From NCBI GenBank assembly GCA_945939115.1, contig CAMEVC010000001.1:1-64000 (forward strand): a stretch of 64,000 nucleotides of DNA, read 5' to 3'. Below are positions 56,246 to 64,000 of the stretch, in pieces. The first letter of the stretch is position 1; every line of letters begins with the position of its first letter. The position numbers and the translations under genes were made by a program. The stretch is from an uncultured Eubacterium sp. (GTDB lineage: Bacteria; Bacillota; Clostridia; Lachnospirales; Lachnospiraceae). The notes under the pieces were generated by a model. It was not told the DNA's origin and searched no databases. It saw only the letters and a program-made list of their open reading frames with translations.

Positions 56246-57103
56246 ATGGAGTTTTGGTTTTCTGAGCTTCACTCACCGCACGTGAAGTTTGACATAAGGG
56301 TAGAAAAGCAGTTGTTTTCGGGAAAGAGTGATTATCAGCGTATTGATGTCTTTGAGTCACCGGAGTTCGGTAAATTTCTGACACTTAACGGAAGCGTGAT
56401 TTTTTCAGAACAGGACTGCTTCATCTACAATGAGATGGTTGTACATGTTCCAATGTCGGTACATCCTGCTGTGAAAAATGTATTGATAATCGGTGGAGGA
56501 GATGGCGGCGTATCCAAAGAACTTCTCCAGTATGATTCCATAGAGAACATTGATATTGTGGAGCAGGACAGCATGTTTGTGGATGTGTGCAGGGAGTATT
56601 TTCCTGAGACGGCTTTGGGACTGGAAGATGAGAGAGTACACATTTATAATTCTGATGCATTAAGATTCCTGCGCTCGCAGAAATGTGTATATGACCTGAT
56701 AATAAATGATGCTACAGACCCATTTGGTGCATCGGAAGGTCTCTTTACAAGGGAATTCTATGGAAGCTGCTATAAGGCGCTGAAGGAGGATGGAATACTT
56801 GTGTACCAGCACGGAAGTCCGTTCTACGATGAGGACGAGGATGCCTGCCGAAGTATGCATAGGAAAGTATTCCACACATTTCCAATAAGCCGTGTATATC
56901 AGGCGCATATACCGACCAGCCCTTCAGGATACTGGCTGTTTGGATTTGCATCAAAAAAATATCATCCCTTAAAGGATTTCAAACCGGCAGAGTGGAAACG
57001 CAGACAGATACATACAGAATATTACACAACAAATCTTCATACCGGAGCATTTATGCTGCCTAAGTATGTTGAAGAATTATTAGAACAGGAGGAAGAGCGA
57101 TGA
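56246..57103 (+). CDS. speE: Polyamine aminopropyltransferase (spermidine synthase)
   Basis: This 285-residue enzyme would move an aminopropyl group from decarboxylated SAM to putrescine. It has the SAM-type IIGGGDGGVSKE and the catalytic-region NDATDP, where most members have D-S-T-D-P, and QHGSP where members have Q-x-E-S-P-like sequences. ATG 56246 (MEFWFSE) fits family starts, with AGAGGA upstream; an ATG at 56216 overlapping the speA stop is possible. No SAM decarboxylase gene (speD) is in the window. The next gene starts in its stop (ATGA). Confidence 0.9.
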   Translation: MEFWFSELHSPHVKFDIRVEKQLFSGKSDYQRIDVFESPEFGKFLTLNGSVIFSEQDCFIYNEMVVHVPMSVHPAVKNVLIIGGGDGGVSKELLQYDSIENIDIVEQDSMFVDVCREYFPETALGLEDERVHIYNSDALRFLRSQKCVYDLIINDATDPFGASEGLFTREFYGSCYKALKEDGILVYQHGSPFYDEDEDACRSMHRKVFHTFPISRVYQAHIPTSPSGYWLFGFASKKYHPLKDFKPAEWKRRQIHTEYYTTNLHTGAFMLPKYVEELLEQEEER

Positions 57104-58359
57104 GCAGAGTATTAGTAATCGGATGTGGAGGCGTAGCCTCAGTAGCAATTCACAAGATATGTCAGGTGAGTGAGGTGTTTACAGACCTGTGCATAGCAAG
57201 CAGAACAGTGAGCAAATGTGACAAATTAGCCGCAGAGTTAAAGGATAAGACAACTACCAATATTACAACAGCACAGATAGATGCGGACAACACAGATGAA
57301 GTGATTACTCTTATCACTAAGTTTAAACCGGATGTTGTGCTTAATGTGGCACTTCCATATCAGGACCTTACGATTATGGATGCCTGCCTTGCATGTAAAG
57401 TACCTTATGTTGATACAGCTAATTATGAGTGTGAGGATACAGATAATCCTGAGTGGAGAAAGGTATATGAGGAGAGATGCAAGCGTCTTGGATTCACAGC
57501 ATATTTTGACTATTCATGGCAGTGGGCATACAGGGAAAAGTATACAGAAGCAGGAATTACAGCCCTTTTGGGAACCGGTTTTGACCCGGGGGTTACAAGT
57601 GTGTTTACAGCTTATGCGCAGAAGCATTATTTTGATGAAATACACACGATAGATATTCTTGACTGTAATGGTGGAGACCATGGATATCCATTTGCCACAA
57701 ACTTCAATCCGGAGATTAATCTTAGGGAGGTATCAGCTCCGGGTTCATACTGGGAAGATGGACACTGGGTTGAAATTCCGGCAATGTCAATAAAGAGAGA
57801 GTATGATTTCGAGGGTGTAGGTAAGAAAGATATGTATCTTCTTCATCATGAGGAAATTGAGGCTTTGGCAGCTAATATTCCTCATGTTAAGAGAATTCGT
57901 TTCTTCATGACCTTTGGACAAAGCTATCTGACACATATGAAATGTCTTGAGAATGTAGGTATGTTAAGAACTGATCCTGTAGAATTCAATGGACAGGAAA
58001 TTGTACCAATCCAGTTTTTAAAGGCTCTTCTTCCAGACCCTGCATCCTTAGGACCAAGAACAGTCGGCAAAACTAATATTGGCTGTATATTTACAGGAAT
58101 TAAAGATGGAAAAGAGAAAAAAATATATATTTACAATGTGTGCGATCATCAGGAGTGTTACCGTGAAGTGGGCTCACAGGCAATCTCATATACAACGGGT
58201 GTGCCTGCGATGATTGGAACAATGATGGTGGTAAAGGGACTTTGGAACAAGCCGGGAGTATTCACGACAGATGAATTTGATCCTGACCCATACATGGAGG
58301 CGCTTAATAAATATGGTCTTCCATGGAAAGTCGATGAAAATCCTGTTTTAGTAGACTAA
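57100..58359 (+). CDS. Carboxynorspermidine synthase (saccharopine dehydrogenase family)
   Basis: This 419-residue NADPH-dependent enzyme condenses aspartate semialdehyde with putrescine to carboxyspermidine (or diaminopropane to carboxynorspermidine). It opens with the Rossmann motif VIGCGGVASVA and carries family blocks YVDTANYE, LGTGFDPGVTSV and DCNGGDHGYPFATNFNPEINLREVS in split form. It overlaps speE by 4 bases, so the two aminopropyl routes are encoded side by side. nspC, the partner decarboxylase, follows. Confidence 0.93.
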   Translation: MSRVLVIGCGGVASVAIHKICQVSEVFTDLCIASRTVSKCDKLAAELKDKTTTNITTAQIDADNTDEVITLITKFKPDVVLNVALPYQDLTIMDACLACKVPYVDTANYECEDTDNPEWRKVYEERCKRLGFTAYFDYSWQWAYREKYTEAGITALLGTGFDPGVTSVFTAYAQKHYFDEIHTIDILDCNGGDHGYPFATNFNPEINLREVSAPGSYWEDGHWVEIPAMSIKREYDFEGVGKKDMYLLHHEEIEALAANIPHVKRIRFFMTFGQSYLTHMKCLENVGMLRTDPVEFNGQEIVPIQFLKALLPDPASLGPRTVGKTNIGCIFTGIKDGKEKKIYIYNVCDHQECYREVGSQAISYTTGVPAMIGTMMVVKGLWNKPGVFTTDEFDPDPYMEALNKYGLPWKVDENPVLVD

Positions 58360-58429
58360 ACCAACATAGAAGCAGATACAATGAGGTATTGCAAGTGATT
58401 ATTAACAGAGCGGAGAAAGGCGGGCTATT

Positions 58430-59605
58430 ATGAGATTTGAAGAATTAAAGACCCCGGTATATGTTATTGACGAGAAAAAGCTGATACACAATTTAGAGAT
58501 ACTCCACAGTGTGGAGGAACATACCGGATGCCATATTCTGCTCGCACAGAAAGCCTTCTCAGCCTATGCAGAGTATCCGCTTATTGGAAATTATATAAGC
58601 GGAACTACAGCCAGTGGAATTTACGAGGCAAAGCTTGGGGCAGAATACATGGACGGGGAGAATCATGTGTTTGCACCTGCGTTTACGAAAGAAGATATGC
58701 AGGAACTTGTTAAAATATGTGACCATGTGGTTTTTAATTCAGTTTTTCAGTTAAAGATGCACAAACAAATATGCCTTGATGCAGGTGTCAGTTTCGGACT
58801 TCGTGTAAATCCTGAATTTTCAACTCAGGGAGAGCATGCAATATACGACCCGTGTGCTCCGGGCAGCAGACTTGGTGTGACTCTTGATAATCTTTTGCTT
58901 GCTTTGGATGCAGAACCGGATGTGTTAAATGGCATTGAGGGAATACATTTTCATACGTTGTGTGAGCAAAATTCAGATGATTTAGAAGCCACACTCGAAG
59001 TTGTGGAAGAAAAATTCGGATTTCTGATGAAAGGTATGAAGTGGGTGAATTTCGGTGGAGGACACCATATTACACGGGATGATTACGATATTGATACTCT
59101 AGAAAAATGTATTAATCATGTGAAGGATACCTATGATGTAGAGGTGTATGTGGAGCCGGGGGAGGCAGTTGCACTTAATGCGGGATATCTTCAGACCAGC
59201 GTACTTGATAAAGTGGATAATGGTATAAGCACGCTTATACTCGATGCGTCTGCCGCCTGTCATATGCCGGATGTGCTTGAGATGCCATATACGCCTCCTC
59301 TTTATGGTGGAATTAAAATATCAGATATTGGTGAGGATATATGGAAACCGGCAGATTCAGGAAAGTACAGATACAGGTTATCATCTTACACATGTCTTGC
59401 AGGTGATATCATTGGAGATTATGAGTTTGACTATGAGATTAATGTGGGAGACAGACTTGTGTTTGAAGATATGGCAATTTACTCAATGGTAAAGAACAAT
59501 ACATTTAATGGAATTCCTCTGCCGGATATAGCAATCATGAATGAAGATGGGAGCTGTCGTGTGTGGAAACATTTTAGCTATGAAGATTTCAAGGGGAGAT
59601 TGTGA
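58430..59605 (+). CDS. nspC: Carboxynorspermidine decarboxylase
   Basis: This 391-residue PLP enzyme of the alanine-racemase fold removes CO2 from carboxyspermidine to give spermidine. The PLP lysine is in LLAQKAFSAY (about residue 41-44), with EGIHFHTLCEQ and VNFGGGHHIT in the barrel and a late CLAGD block (TCLAGDIIGDY). It follows the carboxynorspermidine synthase by 70 bases and precedes aguA by one base, so this belongs to one polyamine operon. Confidence 0.95.
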   Translation: MRFEELKTPVYVIDEKKLIHNLEILHSVEEHTGCHILLAQKAFSAYAEYPLIGNYISGTTASGIYEAKLGAEYMDGENHVFAPAFTKEDMQELVKICDHVVFNSVFQLKMHKQICLDAGVSFGLRVNPEFSTQGEHAIYDPCAPGSRLGVTLDNLLLALDAEPDVLNGIEGIHFHTLCEQNSDDLEATLEVVEEKFGFLMKGMKWVNFGGGHHITRDDYDIDTLEKCINHVKDTYDVEVYVEPGEAVALNAGYLQTSVLDKVDNGISTLILDASAACHMPDVLEMPYTPPLYGGIKISDIGEDIWKPADSGKYRYRLSSYTCLAGDIIGDYEFDYEINVGDRLVFEDMAIYSMVKNNTFNGIPLPDIAIMNEDGSCRVWKHFSYEDFKGRL

Positions 59606-59606
59606 T

Positions 59607-60791
59607 ATGGAGGACAGAACTGATATGAAATATGAGGCGGGCTGTGGCTGCCATGAGATTAAGAGTACTCCCCGGGATGATGGTTTCCGCATGCCGGCTG
59701 AATTTGAGAGACACCACGGATGCCTTATGATATGGCCGGAGAGACCGGGTTCATGGATATATGAAGCTGTGGCTGCCCAGAGAGCATTTTCACAGATTGC
59801 AGCAGCTATTGGCGAGAGTGAACAGGTGTATATGATTGTATCAGAAAAACAGCTTGGCAGAGCAAGACAGGAGCTTCCTGAAAGTGTCAGAATTGTTGTC
59901 ATGGACTCAGATGATGCATGGGCGAGAGATGTAGGCCCGACATTTGTTGTCAGTGGCGATGAGGGAACTCCTTATACGCAAAGACAGCTTCGAGGGGTCA
60001 ACTGGGAATTCAATGCGTGGGGCGGTTCATATGATGGCTTGTACGCCGACTGGACGAAAGATAACGAAATTGCCCGAAAATTTATGGAGTATCTTGGATG
60101 TGATATGTATGATGCTGCGCCTTTTGTTCTGGAGGGTGGCTCAATACATACGGACGGCGAGGGAACAATGCTTGTGACAGAAAGCTGTCTGTTAAGTAAA
60201 GGCCGTAATCCGCAGCTTTCTAAGGCGCAGATAGAAGAAAAGCTTAAGAAGTACTGCAACGCACAGAAAATAATATGGCTTCCCTGTGGAATATACAATG
60301 ACGAGACAAATGAGCATGTGGATAATGTGTGTGCATTCACAGCTCCCGGAGAGGTTGTCCTTGCATGGACAGATGATTCAGGTGACTCGCAGTATGCAAT
60401 GAGTAAGGCCTGTCTTGAAGTGTTAGAAAGTCAGACAGACGCCTGCGGCAGGAAGATAAAGATACGAAAGCTTCCTATCCCAAAGAATCCGGTGTGTATA
60501 ACGCAGGAAGAACTTGCAGGATTTGAGTTTGAGGAGGGAGAGGATGCAAGAACTGCGGGAGAGCGGCTTGCGGCATCCTATGTTAATTTCTATATTTCCA
60601 ATGATGCAGTGATAGTGCCACAATTTGATGATGAGTATGACAAGCTGGCTGTTGAAGTGCTAAAAGAGGCATTCCCGAAAAGAAAGATAGTTCCTATATA
60701 TGCCAGAGATATTATAGTCGGGGGTGGAAATATTCATTGCATTACCCAGCAGATTCCTGCCAATTGCATGTTTGGAGCCGGTGGGAGATAG
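59607..60791 (+). CDS. aguA: Agmatine deiminase
   Basis: This 394-residue enzyme hydrolyses agmatine to N-carbamoylputrescine and ammonia. It has the guanidine-handling fold of the peptidyl-arginine deiminase family with DDAWARDVGPTF, NAWGG and the catalytic Cys in GGGNIHCITQQIP. The start is ATG 59607, 8 bases after AGGGGAG and two bases after the nspC stop. It uses the agmatine made by SpeA in the same operon. Confidence 0.96.
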   Translation: MEDRTDMKYEAGCGCHEIKSTPRDDGFRMPAEFERHHGCLMIWPERPGSWIYEAVAAQRAFSQIAAAIGESEQVYMIVSEKQLGRARQELPESVRIVVMDSDDAWARDVGPTFVVSGDEGTPYTQRQLRGVNWEFNAWGGSYDGLYADWTKDNEIARKFMEYLGCDMYDAAPFVLEGGSIHTDGEGTMLVTESCLLSKGRNPQLSKAQIEEKLKKYCNAQKIIWLPCGIYNDETNEHVDNVCAFTAPGEVVLAWTDDSGDSQYAMSKACLEVLESQTDACGRKIKIRKLPIPKNPVCITQEELAGFEFEEGEDARTAGERLAASYVNFYISNDAVIVPQFDDEYDKLAVEVLKEAFPKRKIVPIYARDIIVGGGNIHCITQQIPANCMFGAGGR

Positions 60792-60979
60792 TGTACCGGG
60801 TGGTAGTACAACCGGACAGAAGTGCAATCAGGCAGAAGTGTAACCTGGCAATTTTTTGCCGTTCACGTGCATGCTATTGGATGAAGATGGTATGAAGTCT
60901 GGGAATGTAAGGCTTGAGGCTTTGGAATGCCTGGAGATGAGTGCATGGAATTAAGAGATATATGAAAAACCACGGGAGA

Positions 60980-61017
60980 GACCTACAAAAAGTCGCAATA
61001 AGCACAGATTAGTAGGT
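60980..61017. repeat. Degenerate copy of the paired-hairpin repeat family
   Basis: GACCTACAAAAA at the left and TTAGTAGGT at the right give a weak hairpin. The left arm matches the B hairpin and the right arm the A hairpin seen at 15349-15620. It lies in the 280-base gap between aguA and aguB, which otherwise shows no gene; a scatter of G-rich sequence there has no clear structure. Confidence 0.45.
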
Positions 61018-61071
61018 AAACATCAGGGAAATAAAGATAAAGCGAGATGTATTAAGTCGGAGGGATATCCA

Positions 61072-61932
61072 ATGAGAAATGTTAAATATGCAGGTATTCA
61101 GATGCGCTGCTCTGAATCTGTCGATGAGAATATTGTGAAAGCTGACAGACTGGTCAGAGAGGCTGCAGCTAATGGAGCACAGATAATTCTGCTCCCGGAG
61201 CTTTTTGAGAGACCCTACTTCTGTCAGGAGAGAAACTATGATTACTATGCGTATGCAACGCCGGTTGCAGAGAATCCTGCTGTGATTCACTTTAAAAAGG
61301 TGGCTGCAGAGCTTGGGGTTGTACTTCCAATCAGCTTTTATGAAAGAGATATAAATGTATTCTACAATACTGTAGCGGTAATTGATGCTGATGGAAGTGT
61401 TCTGGGAATATACAGAAAGACCCACATTCCCGATGACCACTATTATCAGGAGAAATTCTATTTCACACCGGGAGACACAGGGTTTAAGGTGTGGGATACG
61501 AAGTATGGAAGAATTGGTGTTGGAATATGCTGGGATCAGTGGTTTCCTGAGACAGCACGAGGCATGGCAGTTCAGGGGGCAGAGATACTTTTTTATCCGA
61601 CGGCGATAGGCTCAGAACCAATACTTGAGGTAGACAGCATGCCTCACTGGAGAAGATGTATGCAGGGACATTCAGCGTGCAATATTGTGCCTGTTGTTGC
61701 TGCAAATCGTATTGGTGAGGAGAAAGTTACACCGTCAGATGCGAATGGAGGACAGAACTCATCGCTTATATTCTATGGCTCTTCATTTGTTACGGATGCA
61801 ACAGGAGAAATAGTGACACAGGCTTCTAGAGATAAAGAGGAAATTGTGTACGGAGAGTCAGACCTTGATGCTAACGGGGACTTGAGGATAAGCTGGGGGC
61901 TGTTCAGGGACAGAAGACCAGAGATGTATTAA
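61072..61932 (+). CDS. aguB: N-carbamoylputrescine amidase
   Basis: This 286-residue nitrilase-family enzyme cleaves N-carbamoylputrescine to putrescine, CO2 and ammonia, finishing the agmatine route. The triad is Glu in LLPELFERPYF, Lys in YRKTHIPD and Cys in VGICWDQWFPE. GGAGGG lies seven bases before the ATG. Putrescine then feeds SpeE or the carboxyspermidine route. The 280-base gap before it, with a repeat, is an unusual break in an otherwise tight operon. Confidence 0.96.
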   Translation: MRNVKYAGIQMRCSESVDENIVKADRLVREAAANGAQIILLPELFERPYFCQERNYDYYAYATPVAENPAVIHFKKVAAELGVVLPISFYERDINVFYNTVAVIDADGSVLGIYRKTHIPDDHYYQEKFYFTPGDTGFKVWDTKYGRIGVGICWDQWFPETARGMAVQGAEILFYPTAIGSEPILEVDSMPHWRRCMQGHSACNIVPVVAANRIGEEKVTPSDANGGQNSSLIFYGSSFVTDATGEIVTQASRDKEEIVYGESDLDANGDLRISWGLFRDRRPEMY

Positions 61933-61968
61933 ATTGAATTCTGTTAGAGATAATAATTAGCCAATTTA

Positions 61969-62048
61969 CCCTCTCTATGTTATTATAATTATATGCGTGC
62001 ATATGTCATGAACGCGAAGTAATTATAATAACATAGAGAGGGATTTTT
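61969..62048 (+). promoter_or_regulatory. 23-bp perfect inverted repeat: candidate attenuator of the TetM-like gene
   Basis: The 5' arm (61969-61991) and the 3' arm (62020-62042) are exact complements of 23 bases, with a 28-base loop in which GCGT and ACGC can pair too. The 3' arm ends GAGAGGG, the only ribosome binding site for the ATG at 62049, and the arm is followed by ATTTTT. The folded RNA would hide the ribosome site and could also act as an intrinsic terminator. Each arm also contains TATAAT, so a promoter or protein-binding role is an alternative. Confidence 0.8.
61993..62022 (+). CDS. Possible 9-residue leader peptide in the attenuator loop
   Basis: The loop of the hairpin contains one short open frame, ATG to TAA, reading MRAYVMNAK, whose stop lies at the first base of the 3' arm. 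Ribosome occupancy here would prevent formation of the stem that hides the downstream ribosome site, as in erm, cat and tet(M) leaders. No ribosome site is visible before this ATG, and a frame this short can arise by chance, so it is only a candidate. Confidence 0.3.
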   Translation: MRAYVMNAK

Positions 62049-64000
62049 ATGTCTAATATACAACAGACTAATCCGGTTAATATAGGTATGCTGGCTCATG
62101 TTGATGCCGGGAAAACTACGCTCTCTGAGGCAATGCTTTTTAGGGCTGGAAGTATCAGGAAGCTTGGCAGAGTGGATAATCAGGACACATTTCTTGATAC
62201 CGGTGATATGGAAAGAGCAAGAGGAATAACCATATTTTCAAAGCAGGCAGCTTATAGCTATAATGGTAGACAGTATACACTCCTTGATACGCCGGGACAT
62301 GTGGACTTCTCTGCGGAGACGGAGAGGACACTGTGGGTGTTGGATGTGGCAGTGCTTGTAATAAGTGGTATGGACGGTGTGCAGGGACATACAGAGACAC
62401 TTTGGAGTCTGCTTAAGAGACTTGGAATTCCTGTGTTTATATTTGTTAATAAAATGGATCAGCAGGGTACAAGCAGAAGCAGGATTATTGAACAGTTAAA
62501 GAACAAGCTTTCCGGGAGTTGTGTGGATTTCAATAATCTGGATTATGAGGAGGCTGCGCTGTGCCAGGAGGAGGCACTTGAGCAGTTCCTTGAGAGTGGC
62601 GAAGTGGGTCAAGAGCTTTTAAGCCGCATGATTATGGAACGAAAAATATTTCCAGTGTATTTTGGTTCGGCGCTCAAGGTTGATGGAGTGGACGAACTTA
62701 TGGAGGGTATTGATAAGTTTGCAGGAACCCCTGATTATGGTGATATATTTAAGGCAAAGATATATAAGATAACAAGAGACGAAAGAGGAGAACGCCTGAC
62801 TCATCTAAAGGTGTGTGGAGGTTTGTTGCGCACAAAGATGCTTATTGGGGATGAGAAGGTCAACCAGATACGCGTCTATGCCGGGGATAAGTTTTCCAGT
62901 ATAAATGAAGCTGTTCCGGGAACTGTCTGCGCTGTGACGGGACTTAATGAAACCCGGGCAGGACAGTTTATTGGAGAGGATGGGCAGGACAATATTCCTG
63001 TGCTTGAACCGGTTCTTAATTACAGATTAAATCTCCCGGCAGGAGCTGATCCTGTGGTACTTTTATCAAAACTGCGTATGCTGGAGGAAGAGGAGCCGGA
63101 GCTTCATGTGGAGTGGGATGAGAATTTTAAGGAAATTCATGTGAGCGTTATGGGACCGGTTCTTATAGAGGTTCTGAGCAATATTATAAAGACAAGATTT
63201 GGAGTGGATGTAACATTTGGAGAAGGAAGTATTGTATATAAAGAAACAATTGGAAATAAGGCTTATGGAATAGGGCATTTTGAGCCGCTGAGACATTATG
63301 CAGAGGTGCATCTGCTTCTTGAACCGGGAGAGTCGGGAAGCGGAATGAAGTACCAGTGCCGCTGTAGTGAGGATATATTAGATAAGAATTGGCAGAGACT
63401 TGTATATACACATTTGTGTGAGAAGACACATAGAGGAGTCCTCACAGGTTCAGAACTTACAGATATGGTGATTACACTCGTGGCAGGAAGAGCGCATCCT
63501 AAACACACTGAAGGCGGTGATTTCAGACAGGCTACCTACAGAGCAGTAAGACAGGGGCTTATGCAGGCGGAATCAGTCCTTCTTGAGCCTTTCTATGCAT
63601 TTTCACTTGAGGTCAGAAGAGAGTATGTCGGAAGGGCGATGACAGATTTCGAGCGGATGGGAGCTGCATTTACACTGCAGGATGCAGACGGTGACAATGT
63701 GATAATTACAGGAGAAGGCCCTGTGTCTGTGATTGGTAATTATCAGGCTGAGGTCAACGCTTACACAAAAGGCAGTGGAAGACTGGCACTTCAGATGGCT
63801 GGCTACAGACCATGTCATAATACAGAAGAAGTCCTTGAAAAATACGGTTATGACCCGGAGAGGGACACGAGAAACCCTGCGGATTCAGTGTTCTGTGCCG
63901 GAGGCTCAGGATATGTCGTGCCATGGAATGAGGTGCGTGATCATGCTCATGTTGAGATTGCAGTTTCTGACACAACAGTGGCAGGAGGACAGACAGACAA
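62049..64000 (+). CDS. TetM/TetO/TetW-like ribosomal protection protein (EF-G-like GTPase), 3' end outside the window
   Basis: The first 650 codons are open to the window end. It has an EF-G-type GTPase domain: G1 AHVDAGKT (16-23), switch I-like DTGDMERARGIT, G3 DTPGH and G4 NKMD (VFIFVNKMDQ), then further domains (domain IV-like GRAHPKHTEGG and EFRREYVG-like LEVRREYVGRAMTDFERMG). Such proteins bind the ribosome and free it from tetracycline or remove stalled factors. Chromosomal relatives in Lachnospiraceae may not confer resistance, so the drug link is not shown. It starts at ATG 62049 just after a hairpin that contains its ribosome site. Confidence 0.92.
   Translation, partial: MSNIQQTNPVNIGMLAHVDAGKTTLSEAMLFRAGSIRKLGRVDNQDTFLDTGDMERARGITIFSKQAAYSYNGRQYTLLDTPGHVDFSAETERTLWVLDVAVLVISGMDGVQGHTETLWSLLKRLGIPVFIFVNKMDQQGTSRSRIIEQLKNKLSGSCVDFNNLDYEEAALCQEEALEQFLESGEVGQELLSRMIMERKIFPVYFGSALKVDGVDELMEGIDKFAGTPDYGDIFKAKIYKITRDERGERLTHLKVCGGLLRTKMLIGDEKVNQIRVYAGDKFSSINEAVPGTVCAVTGLNETRAGQFIGEDGQDNIPVLEPVLNYRLNLPAGADPVVLLSKLRMLEEEEPELHVEWDENFKEIHVSVMGPVLIEVLSNIIKTRFGVDVTFGEGSIVYKETIGNKAYGIGHFEPLRHYAEVHLLLEPGESGSGMKYQCRCSEDILDKNWQRLVYTHLCEKTHRGVLTGSELTDMVITLVAGRAHPKHTEGGDFRQATYRAVRQGLMQAESVLLEPFYAFSLEVRREYVGRAMTDFERMGAAFTLQDADGDNVIITGEGPVSVIGNYQAEVNAYTKGSGRLALQMAGYRPCHNTEEVLEKYGYDPERDTRNPADSVFCAGGSGYVVPWNEVRDHAHVEIAVSDTTVAGGQTD

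Noticed and set aside
62049..64000. Confirmed tetracycline resistance gene
   Set aside because: The family match is clear but chromosomal relatives are not always resistance determinants, and no transfer genes flank it.

Overview
The window looks like chromosome from a low-GC, spore-capable Clostridia, most probably a Lachnospiraceae. The grounds are AT-rich codon use, strong AGGAGG ribosome binding sites, a tig-clpP-clpX-lon-ysxC block, DUF4364 and DUF1385 (YqhQ-like) proteins, tandem GT8 and InlB-repeat proteins, an alpha/beta small acid-soluble spore protein, and a glycine riboswitch. No phage, insertion sequence, CRISPR array, tRNA or rRNA was recognised.

Layout. 0-15.6 kb is accessory. 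It holds a gene cut by the window edge, a small membrane-anchored subtilase, a LytTR-PAS regulator, and a giant (3571 aa) surface protein built of InlB-type repeats. A zone of gene remains follows: the back end of a metallophosphoesterase, a YibE/F-cytidylate-kinase chimera, a possible sigma-factor scrap, and tandem hairpin repeats. 15.6-27.8 kb holds an AgcS amino-acid symporter divergent from a glycine-riboswitch-controlled formate-tetrahydrofolate ligase, then a double GT8 glycosyltransferase, acyltransferase, Nudix hydrolase, LRR lipoprotein, alpha/beta hydrolase, DegV, DJ-1/PfpI, D,D-carboxypeptidase and a spore protein. 28-34.4 kb is the protein-quality-control block (tig, clpP, clpX, lon, ysxC). 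34.4-37 kb is a minus-strand operon (malic enzyme, radical SAM, DUF4364). 37.2-47.8 kb carries rho, rpmE, DUF1385, prmC, prfA, an NhaC antiporter, a small helical protein, a DUF308 protein, hom, an RNase H and an SGNH hydrolase.

47.8-50.4 kb is a self-contained metal-efflux operon: HMA metallochaperone, P1B ATPase and CadC-like ArsR repressor, with a palindromic operator at the start site. 50.5-54.35 kb is de novo NAD synthesis (nadA-nadB-nadC) with its niacin-responsive repressor niaR, and an inverted repeat over the nadA promoter. 54.4-54.7 kb encodes a large structured RNA with its own promoter and terminator. It precedes a polyamine operon (speA, speE, carboxynorspermidine synthase, nspC, aguA, aguB) that can turn arginine into putrescine and then spermidine, with genes for two alternative last steps.

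The window ends inside a TetM/EF-G-like GTPase gene. A 23-bp perfect inverted repeat precedes it. The 3' arm contains the gene's ribosome binding site and is followed by a T run, and the loop encodes a 9-codon open frame. This looks like an attenuator for a ribosomal-protection-type protein and is the most interesting regulatory signal here. The structured RNA at 54.4 kb and the gene-remnant zone come next.
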